From: Candidatus Margulisiibacteriota bacterium
GTDB lineage: Bacteria > Margulisbacteria > WOR-1 > O2-12-FULL-45-9
Reading direction: 5' to 3'
Assembly: GCA_030018645.1 (NCBI GenBank)
Contig: JASEHX010000024.1
Coordinates: forward strand, 1-14,314
DNA: 14,314 bases
Shown: positions 7,148 through 13,392 of the stretch, piece by piece
Numbering within the stretch: position 1 is the stretch's first letter
Layout: the number at the start of each line of letters is the position of its first letter
The notes under the pieces: generated by a model
Told to the model about the DNA's origin: nothing
Database searches by the model: none
The model's input: the letters and a program-made list of their open reading frames with translations, nothing else
Made by a program: the position numbers and the translations under genes

Positions 7148-7687
7148 TTAAGGCCGAAGAATTTTATTACCTTTGGTGACGTTGATCACTTTTGATGCTT
7201 TGCCTAGTTTAACCTTTCCCGGAAGAATATAATCAATTGTCGGCAGCTGCCTTCTTACTTCTGATGTAGTTAACGCCGGTTTCTCCCCTGCCATATTGGC
7301 CGAGGTAGCGGCAATTGGTCCAGTTAGCTTTAGTAACTTGAGAGTTGTTCGATGATTAGGAATACGGATGCCGACTTTATTCGTTCCTCCGCAGATTACT
7401 TTTGGTGCAAGTCTGGTTTTATAGACGACTAAGGTTAACGGTCCTGGCCAACGTTTTTTAGCCAATTTAAGCGCCTTCTCGTTGAATTTCCCTAACTTTT
7501 GCGCTTCCTCAAGAGTTGCGACTAAAACTTGTAATGGTTTATTTCTAGGCCGCTTTTTTAGCCGGTATATTTTGTGGATAGCTTTAGGTTTGGTCAGCAA
7601 AGCCCCGATCCCAAACACAGTTTCGGTGGGGAAGGCGATAACACTGCCTTTTTTAAGGCGATTAGCGGCTATATTAATTTTATTCAT
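7148..7687 (-). CDS. L-threonylcarbamoyladenylate synthase (TsaC/Sua5/YrdC family)
   Basis: Makes threonylcarbamoyl-AMP from threonine, bicarbonate and ATP for the t6A37 modification of ANN-decoding tRNAs, together with TsaD, TsaB and TsaE, which are not in the window. The 179 residues form a single YrdC domain without the extra Sua5 C-terminal domain, as in TsaC. Motifs are PTETVFGIGAL (20-30), the nucleotide-binding KxR region YRLKKRPRNKPL (41-52), KRWPGPLT (78-85) and ATSANMAGE (127-135). I chose ATG 7687 because homology begins there; the frame is open further upstream but that part is the antisense of yggS. The gene is convergent with the barrel gene (5-base gap) and divergent from yggS. 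No Shine-Dalgarno sequence is visible, and a TACAAT box lies nine bases upstream, suggesting a leaderless or nearly leaderless transcript. Confidence 0.93.
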   Translation of the reverse strand: MNKINIAANRLKKGSVIAFPTETVFGIGALLTKPKAIHKIYRLKKRPRNKPLQVLVATLEEAQKLGKFNEKALKLAKKRWPGPLTLVVYKTRLAPKVICGGTNKVGIRIPNHRTTLKLLKLTGPIAATSANMAGEKPALTTSEVRRQLPTIDYILPGKVKLGKASKVINVTKGNKILRP

Positions 7688-7696
7688 TATAGTAAT

Positions 7697-7702
7697 ATTG
7701 TA
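7697..7702 (-). promoter_or_regulatory. Putative -10 box (TACAAT) for the TsaC/Sua5 gene
   Basis: On the minus strand TACAAT ends nine bases before ATG 7687. A usual start site 6-9 bases downstream would give a leader of about 0-3 bases. No good -35 hexamer is seen at 16-18 bases. This is inference from a short motif. Confidence 0.4.
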
Positions 7703-7720
7703 CCCAAGAATCGCAGTCAG

Positions 7721-7729
7721 TGCTACAAT
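7721..7729 (+). promoter_or_regulatory. Putative extended -10 promoter (TGC-TACAAT) for the yggS operon
   Basis: TGCTACAAT is a good extended -10 element that could work without a strong -35. The box ends ten bases before ATG 7740, so transcription would start at or within about four bases of the start codon. It is the only promoter candidate seen for the six-gene yggS-to-rel operon. Confidence 0.5.
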
Positions 7730-7739
7730 ATGTTGTGAA

Positions 7740-8477
7740 ATGTCGATCAAGGAAAACCTGAAAATCATCCGCGCCAAAATCGCTAAAGCCGCGCGATCAG
7801 TCGGCCGACAACCAGAAGAAATAACAATAATCGCTGTTACAAAAACTATTTCTGTTGAACTAATCGAACAAGCCATCCAGGCCGGCATTACTGACATTGG
7901 CGAAAATCGCATTCAGGAGGCCATTCCCAAGATTCAAGCCTTAAGAGCCAAATATCCGCAGGTGACTTGGCATATGGTGGGGCATTTACAGAGCAATAAG
8001 GTTAAGCAAACGCTTGAGAACTTTGATATTATTCAGTCGGTGGACTCGTTAAAGCTAGCAGATAGAATCGGAAATCGGGGAATTGGGGAATCAGGGATGG
8101 GACATCAGGACATCAGGAAATCAGGGACAAAAAGGATAATGGTTGAGGTTAACACTTCGGGCGAAGCTTCGAAATTTGGAATTAAGCCGGAAGAAACCAT
8201 AAAACTATTGCAAAATATTGCGGCATTTGGTAATCTTAGAGTTGAAGGGTTGATGACAGTTGGCCCGTTGGCCGAAAAAGCGGAGGATTCGCGGACTGCA
8301 TTTAAAAGACTAAAACAATTGAGCGAGCAAATTAAACAATTAAACCTTCCCAATGTTGAAATGAAATACCTTTCGATGGGTATGTCAGACGATTTTGAAA
8401 TAGCTATTGAAGAAGGATCAAATATGGTCCGCCTTGGCCGCGCCTTATTCGGCGCGCGCCCGCCGAAAATTTATTGA
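7740..8477 (+). CDS. yggS: YggS/YlmE-family pyridoxal-phosphate homeostasis protein
   Basis: Binds PLP on a single TIM-barrel domain resembling alanine racemase N-terminal domains. The family keeps B6 vitamer and amino-acid pools in balance and has no established reaction. The 245 residues start at ATG 7740 (MSIKENL). Motifs are the PLP lysine in AVTK (Lys35), GENRIQE (55-61), WHMVGHLQSNK (77-87), SMGMSDDF (212-219) and the phosphate-binding GSNMVRLGRALFG (226-238). Residues about 110-131 form a hydrophilic Gly/Ser/Arg insert encoded by degenerate octamer repeats, where relatives have a shorter helix-strand link before VEVNTSGEASK. There is no ribosome site; the start codon lies ten bases after a TACAAT box. 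It heads an operon with sepF and proC, the neighbourhood often seen for ylmE next to ylmF in division clusters. A longer upstream frame is rejected because it runs antisense through the YrdC gene. Confidence 0.94.
   Translation: MSIKENLKIIRAKIAKAARSVGRQPEEITIIAVTKTISVELIEQAIQAGITDIGENRIQEAIPKIQALRAKYPQVTWHMVGHLQSNKVKQTLENFDIIQSVDSLKLADRIGNRGIGESGMGHQDIRKSGTKRIMVEVNTSGEASKFGIKPEETIKLLQNIAAFGNLRVEGLMTVGPLAEKAEDSRTAFKRLKQLSEQIKQLNLPNVEMKYLSMGMSDDFEIAIEEGSNMVRLGRALFGARPPKIY
8064..8125 (+). repeat. Degenerate octamer tandem repeat inside yggS
   Basis: Seven 8-base units of approximate consensus RAATCRGG occur at 8064, 8072, 8080, 8088, 8102, 8110 and 8118, with a 6-base interruption at 8096-8101. 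The last three are the most regular (ACATCAGG, ACATCAGG, AAATCAGG). Total length 62 bases; the frame stays open and the repeat encodes a polar Gly/Ser/Arg-rich insert. Confidence 0.75.
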
Positions 8478-8484
8478 AGGCGGG

Positions 8485-8491
8485 AAAGGAG
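8485..8491 (+). promoter_or_regulatory. Ribosome binding site AAAGGAG for sepF
   Basis: AAAGGAG stands eight bases before ATG 8500 and decides the sepF start over an in-frame ATG at 8407 that lies inside yggS. Confidence 0.8.
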
Positions 8492-8499
8492 AAGGTAAT

Positions 8500-8949
8500 A
8501 TGGTGGAAAGTTTATTTAGAAGGGCAAAGCAGTTTATTGGGATCGAGGAAGAAGCGGGTGAAGAAAATTATGGCCAGCAGTTGGAGATGAGCTCAATTTT
8601 AAAGGCCAAAAAAGAAAAAGAACGAGAAAACCGTCCTGACGTATTGCTGGAGATTATTTCCTACGAACCCAAGGTTTATGAGGATTCCCTCAATATCTCC
8701 GGCCACCTGCGCGCCGGCTGTCCAGTCATTATTAACCTCAAACATCTTGACCCGGCCGAGGGGACCCGCCTGATCGATTTTGTCTGCGGAACGGCCTACG
8801 CCATTGACGGACACATGATGAAAATAGGGGAAACCATTTTCCTCTTTACTCCAAACAGCATCGCTATCACTTCAGCCGATGATAAAGCATCATTTGGCGA
8901 GGAATTGGTGATTGAAAGGGACAAGCGGGATTCATTTTTCTCTAGGTAA
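8500..8949 (+). CDS. sepF: Cell division protein SepF
   Basis: Membrane anchor and bundler of FtsZ at the division site. The 149 residues show the SepF layout. Residues 1-15 (MVESLFRRAKQFIGI) can form an amphipathic helix for membrane binding. An acidic, charged linker (16-46) follows, then the globular DUF552 domain (about 47-138) with PVIINLKHLDPAEGTRLIDF (75-94), GTAYAIDGHMMKIGE (97-111) and FLFTPNSI (114-121). The start at ATG 8500 is supported by a Shine-Dalgarno sequence and by the amphipathic helix falling right at the N-terminus. It sits 22 bases after yggS and 20 before proC, the usual ylmE-ylmF order. Organisms with SepF often lack the FtsA/ZipA route or use both; that cannot be told here. 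Confidence 0.95.
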   Translation: MVESLFRRAKQFIGIEEEAGEENYGQQLEMSSILKAKKEKERENRPDVLLEIISYEPKVYEDSLNISGHLRAGCPVIINLKHLDPAEGTRLIDFVCGTAYAIDGHMMKIGETIFLFTPNSIAITSADDKASFGEELVIERDKRDSFFSR

Positions 8950-8969
8950 TCTGTTACCCCGCTAACACT

Positions 8970-9767
8970 ATGACTAATCTGGCATTCATCGGGGCCGGCA
9001 AAATGGCCGAGGCCCTCATTGCGAAATTAAATAAAGAAAATAATATTTTAGCCGCAGATATTAATGCTTCACGATTGCAGTATCTTAAGAAACGCTATAA
9101 GATCAAAGTTACAAAAGATAATAATGAAGCTTTTAAATCTGGGGACATAGTGATCTTGGCGGTTAAGCCGCAGCAAATGGGGGAGGTGTTGGAGGAACTT
9201 AGACCAACGACCAATGACCAACGACCAACGACTTTGATTATTTCAATTGCGGCCGGGATTACACTTGCTTATCTGCAAAAGAGGTTGCCGGGATTTGCTG
9301 TTATCCGTGCCATGCCCAATAATCCTTGTTTAATTGGGATGGGGGTTACGGCCATGGTAAAAGGTAAAAATGTATCGAGCAAGCAGGTCAAACAAGCCAA
9401 AGCGATTTTTTCCAAAGTGGGAGAAGTTTATTACGTGGTTGAACATCTGATGAGTGCCGTTACCGGCCTTTCCGGTTCGGGGCCGGCCTTTGTTTATCAA
9501 ACCATTGATGCTCTGGCATTAGGCGGCAGAGAGGCTGGTTTGCCCAAAAATTTAGCGGAAAAATTTGCACTGCAAACTGTCATCGGGGCGGCCATGACAG
9601 TAAAAACAACCGGGAAAACCCCTGCCGAACTGACCGCCATGGTGGCTTCTCCCGGAGGAACTACCATTGAAGGGTTAAAGAGGCTGGAGAAATACGAATT
9701 ACCGCGGGCATTAAAAGAGGCGGTTACTGCCGCAGCTAAAAAATCTGCAAGTTTGTCACGAATTTAG
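8970..9767 (+). CDS. proC: Pyrroline-5-carboxylate reductase (ProC)
   Basis: Reduces 1-pyrroline-5-carboxylate to L-proline with NAD(P)H, the last step of proline synthesis. The 265 residues match the family. The N-terminal Rossmann domain has GAGKMAEAL (8-16), AVKPQ (64-68) and RAMPN (113-117). The C-terminal dimerisation domain has the signature TGLSGSGPAF (165-174) and SPGGTT (227-232). Residues 79-87 are encoded by four ACCAACG heptamers and lie in the loop between LEELR and LIISIAAGI, a place that tolerates length change. No Shine-Dalgarno sequence precedes ATG 8970. Its position directly after sepF is common in several phyla and probably reflects operon organisation rather than a division role. 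Confidence 0.96.
   Translation: MTNLAFIGAGKMAEALIAKLNKENNILAADINASRLQYLKKRYKIKVTKDNNEAFKSGDIVILAVKPQQMGEVLEELRPTTNDQRPTTLIISIAAGITLAYLQKRLPGFAVIRAMPNNPCLIGMGVTAMVKGKNVSSKQVKQAKAIFSKVGEVYYVVEHLMSAVTGLSGSGPAFVYQTIDALALGGREAGLPKNLAEKFALQTVIGAAMTVKTTGKTPAELTAMVASPGGTTIEGLKRLEKYELPRALKEAVTAAAKKSASLSRI
9203..9230 (+). repeat. In-frame heptamer tandem repeat (ACCAACG x4) in proC
   Basis: Four contiguous units: ACCAACG, ACCAATG, ACCAACG, ACCAACG. On the reverse strand and shifted in phase the unit is GTTGGTC, fitting GTTRRTY like the tracts after purF and before purN. It encodes PTTNDQRPT, ProC residues 79-87. Copy number and length (28 bases) equal those of the different heptamer in purH. Confidence 0.9.
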
Positions 9768-9793
9768 ATAATTAGAAAATTAGGTGGTTCAAT

Positions 9794-10720
9794 ATGACAG
9801 TCCTTATCGTTGGCACCATTGGTCTGGATACGTTGGAAACTCCCTTTGGCAAAAAAAAGGATGTATTAGGCGGATCGGGAATTCATGCCGCCATCTCTTC
9901 CAGTTTTTTTGCTAAAACTGCCATTGTCGGCGTGGCTGGGACCGATTTTCCCAAAGAGCATTTTGATTTTTTGGCGTCGCGCGGCATTGATACTGGCGGC
10001 ATCCAAATCTTGCCGGGCGAAACTTTCCGCTGGTCGGGCTATTACGAATACGACATGAACCAGGCGCATACCCGGGATACACGCCTTAACGTTTACGCCC
10101 TGTTTGACCCCAAAGTGCCTGACAATTTAAAAAAGGCCGAATATGTGTTCTTAGCTAATTTAGATCCTGAACTACAGCTCAAGGTTGTCAACCAATTAGA
10201 AAAGCCAAAACTGCTCGTAATGGATACTATGAATTATTGGATTAAAAACAAGCGCGAAGCCCTGCATGAAATTGTCAAAAAAGTAGATTTTGTCTTGCTT
10301 AACGACGGCGAAGCCCGCCAATTTATGGAAACCCCCAATATCCCCATTGCCGCAGCTCGTTTATTAAAGTTAGGCACCAAAGCGGTCATCATTAAAAAGG
10401 GAGAACACGGGGCGCTGTTATTTACCGACGGTGTGCATTTTTCAGCCCCTTCCTATCCGCAAGATATCCTGCGTGATCCCACCGGCGCGGGCGATTCCTT
10501 TGCCGGCGGATTCATAGGTTACCTGGCCAAAACCGGCGACCTGTCGGAGGCCAACATTCGCCGCGCGGTTATTATCGGGTCGGTCATGGCTTCGTATAAT
10601 GTAGAAGATTTCAGCGCCGACCGCCTGCGCCGTTTGAAACACAAGGAGATTATTGACCGTTTCAATGAATTCCGCCGATTTTCTGAATTTGAAGCTATTT
10701 CGGCCGCAATGTTAAGCTAA
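9794..10720 (+). CDS. PfkB/ribokinase-family sugar or nucleoside kinase, substrate unknown
   Basis: An ATP-dependent kinase of the PfkB family, probably phosphorylating a sugar or nucleoside hydroxyl in the cytosol. The 308 residues show the N-terminal glycine signature LGGSGIHAA (25-33), the NDGE Mg/phosphate motif (Asn170-Glu173) and the C-terminal signature DPTGAGDSFAGGF (228-240) with catalytic Asp234. The N-terminus VLIVGTIGLDTLETPFG resembles a widespread uncharacterised PfkB subgroup rather than ribokinase, fructokinase or 1-phosphofructokinase, and I cannot name its substrate. AGGTGG at 9782-9787 supports ATG 9794. It follows proC by 26 bases and precedes a class II aldolase-fold gene by 13, so kinase and aldolase-like protein may act in one salvage or sugar route. 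That is inference from order only. Confidence 0.88.
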   Translation: MTVLIVGTIGLDTLETPFGKKKDVLGGSGIHAAISSSFFAKTAIVGVAGTDFPKEHFDFLASRGIDTGGIQILPGETFRWSGYYEYDMNQAHTRDTRLNVYALFDPKVPDNLKKAEYVFLANLDPELQLKVVNQLEKPKLLVMDTMNYWIKNKREALHEIVKKVDFVLLNDGEARQFMETPNIPIAAARLLKLGTKAVIIKKGEHGALLFTDGVHFSAPSYPQDILRDPTGAGDSFAGGFIGYLAKTGDLSEANIRRAVIIGSVMASYNVEDFSADRLRRLKHKEIIDRFNEFRRFSEFEAISAAMLS

Positions 10721-10733
10721 AAGGAGAGAAAAG

Positions 10734-11414
10734 ATGTTTGATGAATTTCAAAAGATTGGGAAATATTTGTTTCAGGAAGGACTAGTTAATTCTCACGGGG
10801 GTAGTTTAAGCATCCGCGAGGGAGATAAAATTTTTATTACCCGCCGCGGTTGTATGCTGGGAGAATTTAAAAAAGAAGATATCCTTGAGCTGCCGCTTGA
10901 GCTAAAAGAAAAAAATGACCAAGCAGCCCAAGACCTTTCTATCCATCGGACAATCTATCGAGATACCCAGGCAAAAGCTGTCATCCATGCGCATCCGGCT
11001 AGTGCGGTGGCCATTTCCATTACTGATAATAAAGTTGTTCCGCAAGATGCCGAAGGGAGCCAACTGTTTCGTTCCGCGCCCATTGTGCGCGGACGCGATG
11101 AAGTAGGGGCGGAAGAAACCGCCAACCTGGTCCCAACCTTTTTTGTCGGCGGCAGTGTGATCATTGTTGTGAAAGGCCACGGCAGTTTCGCGATTGGGAA
11201 AACGTTGGAAGAAGCATATAGCTATACTTCTGCACTGGAAAATTCCTGTAAAATAATTGTGGCTGTGCGCGCTTCCGGCGGGAGACAGCCGCACCGAGAA
11301 AAGCCCGACCAAGCGCCGCGCCAGCCCCTGCACCAGCGCTCCATGCACCACCAGCGCTCCGGTATCCCGCCGGGCATTGGAGTGATGGACCGCAGCCGAT
11401 ATAATAAAAGATGA
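10734..11414 (+). CDS. Class II aldolase/adducin-fold protein with altered active site and basic tail
   Basis: A 226-residue member of the FucA/AraD/MtnB/adducin-head superfamily. The zinc triad is present: His85 and His87 in IHAHP, and His149 in KGHGSF. Against L-fuculose-1-phosphate aldolase, several substrate residues differ: catalytic Glu73 aligns with Asp67, phosphate-binding Ser71-Ser72 with Ala65-Gln66, and Asn29 with Ser24 (alignment by eye). So the product may not be a classical sugar-phosphate aldolase. Residues about 180-226 form an Arg/His/Pro/Gln-rich, probably disordered tail unlike the normal C-terminal helix. Its DNA is more G+C-rich, but the tail is in frame to a stop that overlaps the rel start (ATGA). 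A good AGGAGAG ribosome site precedes ATG 10734. The preceding gene is a PfkB kinase; a kinase-aldolase pair hints at sugar or pentose salvage, unproven. Confidence 0.85.
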   Translation: MFDEFQKIGKYLFQEGLVNSHGGSLSIREGDKIFITRRGCMLGEFKKEDILELPLELKEKNDQAAQDLSIHRTIYRDTQAKAVIHAHPASAVAISITDNKVVPQDAEGSQLFRSAPIVRGRDEVGAEETANLVPTFFVGGSVIIVVKGHGSFAIGKTLEEAYSYTSALENSCKIIVAVRASGGRQPHREKPDQAPRQPLHQRSMHHQRSGIPPGIGVMDRSRYNKR

Positions 11415-13369
11415 GCCTTTTTTCTGATTTAGCCGATAAAGTAAAGATCTATAATCCACAAGCAGACACTTATTTACTGCAAAAAGCATTTGATTTTGCT
11501 GCATCTGCCCATGCCGAACATAAGCGCTTATCCGGTGACCCTTATATCGTTCATCCAGTGGCCGTAGCGTCTATTTTAGCTGGTCTTGAGCAAGATGTTG
11601 TTACTCTTTCAGCCGCTCTTCTCCACGATGTTATCGAAGATGCCGAAGTTGATCGTGAGGCCTTAGCAAAAAACTTTGGCGAGGAGATTGCCAAATTAGT
11701 TGAAGGGGTCACTAAACTTAGCCAATTTACTTTTGTCAGCCGCGAAGTGCGGCAGGCCGAAAATTTCCGCAAAATGTTTGTAGCCATGGGACAGGATTAC
11801 CGCATCATTATCATCAAATTGGCCGACCGCCTGCATAATATGCAAACCTTAAAATATTTATTGCCGGAAAAACAAAAAGAAACCGCCCTGGAAACACGGG
11901 AAATATTTGCTCCGCTGGCCCACCGCATTGGGGTATGGAAAGTAAAGTGGGAGCTGGAAGATTTATCATTTGTTGCCCTCGAGCCGGAAAAATATGAAGA
12001 GATAAAGAGCAAGGTATCCACCAGCCGCCGGGAAAGGGAAGAATATATCTTTGGTTTTATCGAGCAAGTATCAAAAATACTGGAAAGAGTCGCTATTAAA
12101 ACCGAAATAAACGGGCGGCCAAAGCATTTTTACAGCATCTACCGTAAAATGGTGGACCAAAACTTGGAATTTGATGAGATTTATGATTTGACGGCGGTGC
12201 GGGTAATTGTTGATTCGGTCAAAGATTGTTATGCCGTGCTGGGGCTTATCCATGCCGCTTGGAAGCCCATTCCGGGGCGGTTTAGGGATTATATCGCCAT
12301 GCCCAAATCCAACGGCTATCAATCACTGCATACGACGGTAATTGGACAAGGCGGACGTCCGGTGGAGGTCCAAATCCGCACGCGTGAAATGCACCGCATT
12401 GCTGAATACGGGATCGCTGCCCACTGGCGCTACAAAGAAGGGACGACCGATAAAACCCTGGATCAAAAGATGTCTTGGTTCCGCGAAATGCTGGAATGGC
12501 AAAACGAGCTGAAGGATGCCCAAGATTTCATGGAAAGTTTGAAGATTGGGCTAATTATTGATGAAATATTTGTTTTTACTCCCAAAGGCGACGTGTTTGA
12601 TTTGCCGCTGGGGGCTTGTCCGATTGACTTTGCCTATCGTGTCCACACCGAAATTGGCCATCGCACAGTTGGCGCTAAAGTTAATGGCAGAATTATGCCG
12701 CTTGATCACGCCCTGCAGAGCGGCGATATCGTAGAAATAATGACAGGCAAAAAAGACGACCCCAGCCGCGATTGGATGCGCTTTTGTAAAACTGCTTCCG
12801 CCCGGGTTAAAATCCGCAACTGGCTGAAAAAACACGGCGAAATAGCCCAAGTTGAAGCCAAAATACCTGAGCCGATCATTGAAGCCCAAAAAGACAAAGC
12901 TATAGTTCCAGCCAAAAGAAAACCAAAATCCAAGGCGGCGGTTATTGTTGCCGGTTTAAAAAATGTATTAATTAAATTTTCCCGTTGCTGTTCTCCTGTC
13001 CCGGGCGATCCTGTTATTGGTTTTGTAACCAAAGGGAAGGGTGTTTCAGTCCATCGGCAAGATTGCAAGAATGCCATTGAGCATAAACCGCTGCAGGAAA
13101 AAGTGATTAAAGTTGAATGGGATTTATTGCACGAGGTCTCAATGCCGGTCGAAATTGAAATAGAAGCCTTTGATAGGGTAGGCGTCTTTAAGGATATTTT
13201 AGCTGAAATTGCCGAAACGCATACCAATGTTGCTTCAGCTAAGATTTCTACCAAGCGTGGCAGTACTGCGTTTTTAAAAGTCAAAGTTGATGTCAAAAAC
13301 CTAGAACATTTATACCAAGTGATAAAAGTCATCAAAAATGTGCGGGATGTCTATAGTGTTAAAAGGTGA
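11411..13369 (+). CDS. rel: Bifunctional (p)ppGpp synthetase/hydrolase (Rel/SpoT)
   Basis: Makes and degrades the stringent-response alarmone (p)ppGpp. The 652 residues are shorter than the usual 700-740 but hold all domains. The HD hydrolase (about 25-175) has His48, His72-Asp73 and Asp139, matching the metal site of streptococcal Rel with a constant offset of five. The synthetase (about 215-345) has RPKHFYSIYRKM, YDLTAVRVIV, RFRDYIAMPKSNGYQSLHT (290-308) and EVQIRT. RFRD fits the RxKD loop of bifunctional enzymes rather than EFDD of RelA. A TGS domain lies at about 386-446, a Cys-containing zinc-finger-like region includes Cys526-Cys527 and Cys552, and a C-terminal ACT domain spans about 578-650. 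The start overlaps the aldolase-like gene by four bases with no Shine-Dalgarno sequence, so translation is probably coupled. It appears to end the operon; no clear terminator is seen in the 23 bases before the convergent gene. Confidence 0.96.
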   Translation: MSLFSDLADKVKIYNPQADTYLLQKAFDFAASAHAEHKRLSGDPYIVHPVAVASILAGLEQDVVTLSAALLHDVIEDAEVDREALAKNFGEEIAKLVEGVTKLSQFTFVSREVRQAENFRKMFVAMGQDYRIIIIKLADRLHNMQTLKYLLPEKQKETALETREIFAPLAHRIGVWKVKWELEDLSFVALEPEKYEEIKSKVSTSRREREEYIFGFIEQVSKILERVAIKTEINGRPKHFYSIYRKMVDQNLEFDEIYDLTAVRVIVDSVKDCYAVLGLIHAAWKPIPGRFRDYIAMPKSNGYQSLHTTVIGQGGRPVEVQIRTREMHRIAEYGIAAHWRYKEGTTDKTLDQKMSWFREMLEWQNELKDAQDFMESLKIGLIIDEIFVFTPKGDVFDLPLGACPIDFAYRVHTEIGHRTVGAKVNGRIMPLDHALQSGDIVEIMTGKKDDPSRDWMRFCKTASARVKIRNWLKKHGEIAQVEAKIPEPIIEAQKDKAIVPAKRKPKSKAAVIVAGLKNVLIKFSRCCSPVPGDPVIGFVTKGKGVSVHRQDCKNAIEHKPLQEKVIKVEWDLLHEVSMPVEIEIEAFDRVGVFKDILAEIAETHTNVASAKISTKRGSTAFLKVKVDVKNLEHLYQVIKVIKNVRDVYSVKR

Positions 13370-13392
13370 TTGACCAAAAATTTAATTATTTA

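Noticed and set aside
7131..7160. Bidirectional terminator between the barrel gene and the YrdC gene
   Set aside because: The gap is five bases and I found no inverted repeat spanning the two stop codons.
7482..7739. An 86-residue N-terminal extension of yggS
   Set aside because: It is antisense to the YrdC gene; YggS homology starts at ATG 7740, next to a promoter-like box.
7688..7912. A 75-residue N-terminal extension of the YrdC/TsaC gene
   Set aside because: It is antisense to the start of yggS and has no family similarity; the domain starts at ATG 7687.
8407..8499. Upstream ATG for sepF
   Set aside because: It lies in another frame of yggS and lacks similarity; ATG 8500 has a ribosome site and the membrane helix at its start.
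10902..11504. A 200-codon minus-strand open frame across the aldolase-like gene and rel start
   Set aside because: It is the antisense of two well-supported genes, has no recognisable motif or ribosome site, and is explained by codon bias.
12706..13335. A 209-codon minus-strand open frame inside rel
   Set aside because: It is opposite the TGS, zinc-finger and ACT regions of rel and shows no protein-like pattern.
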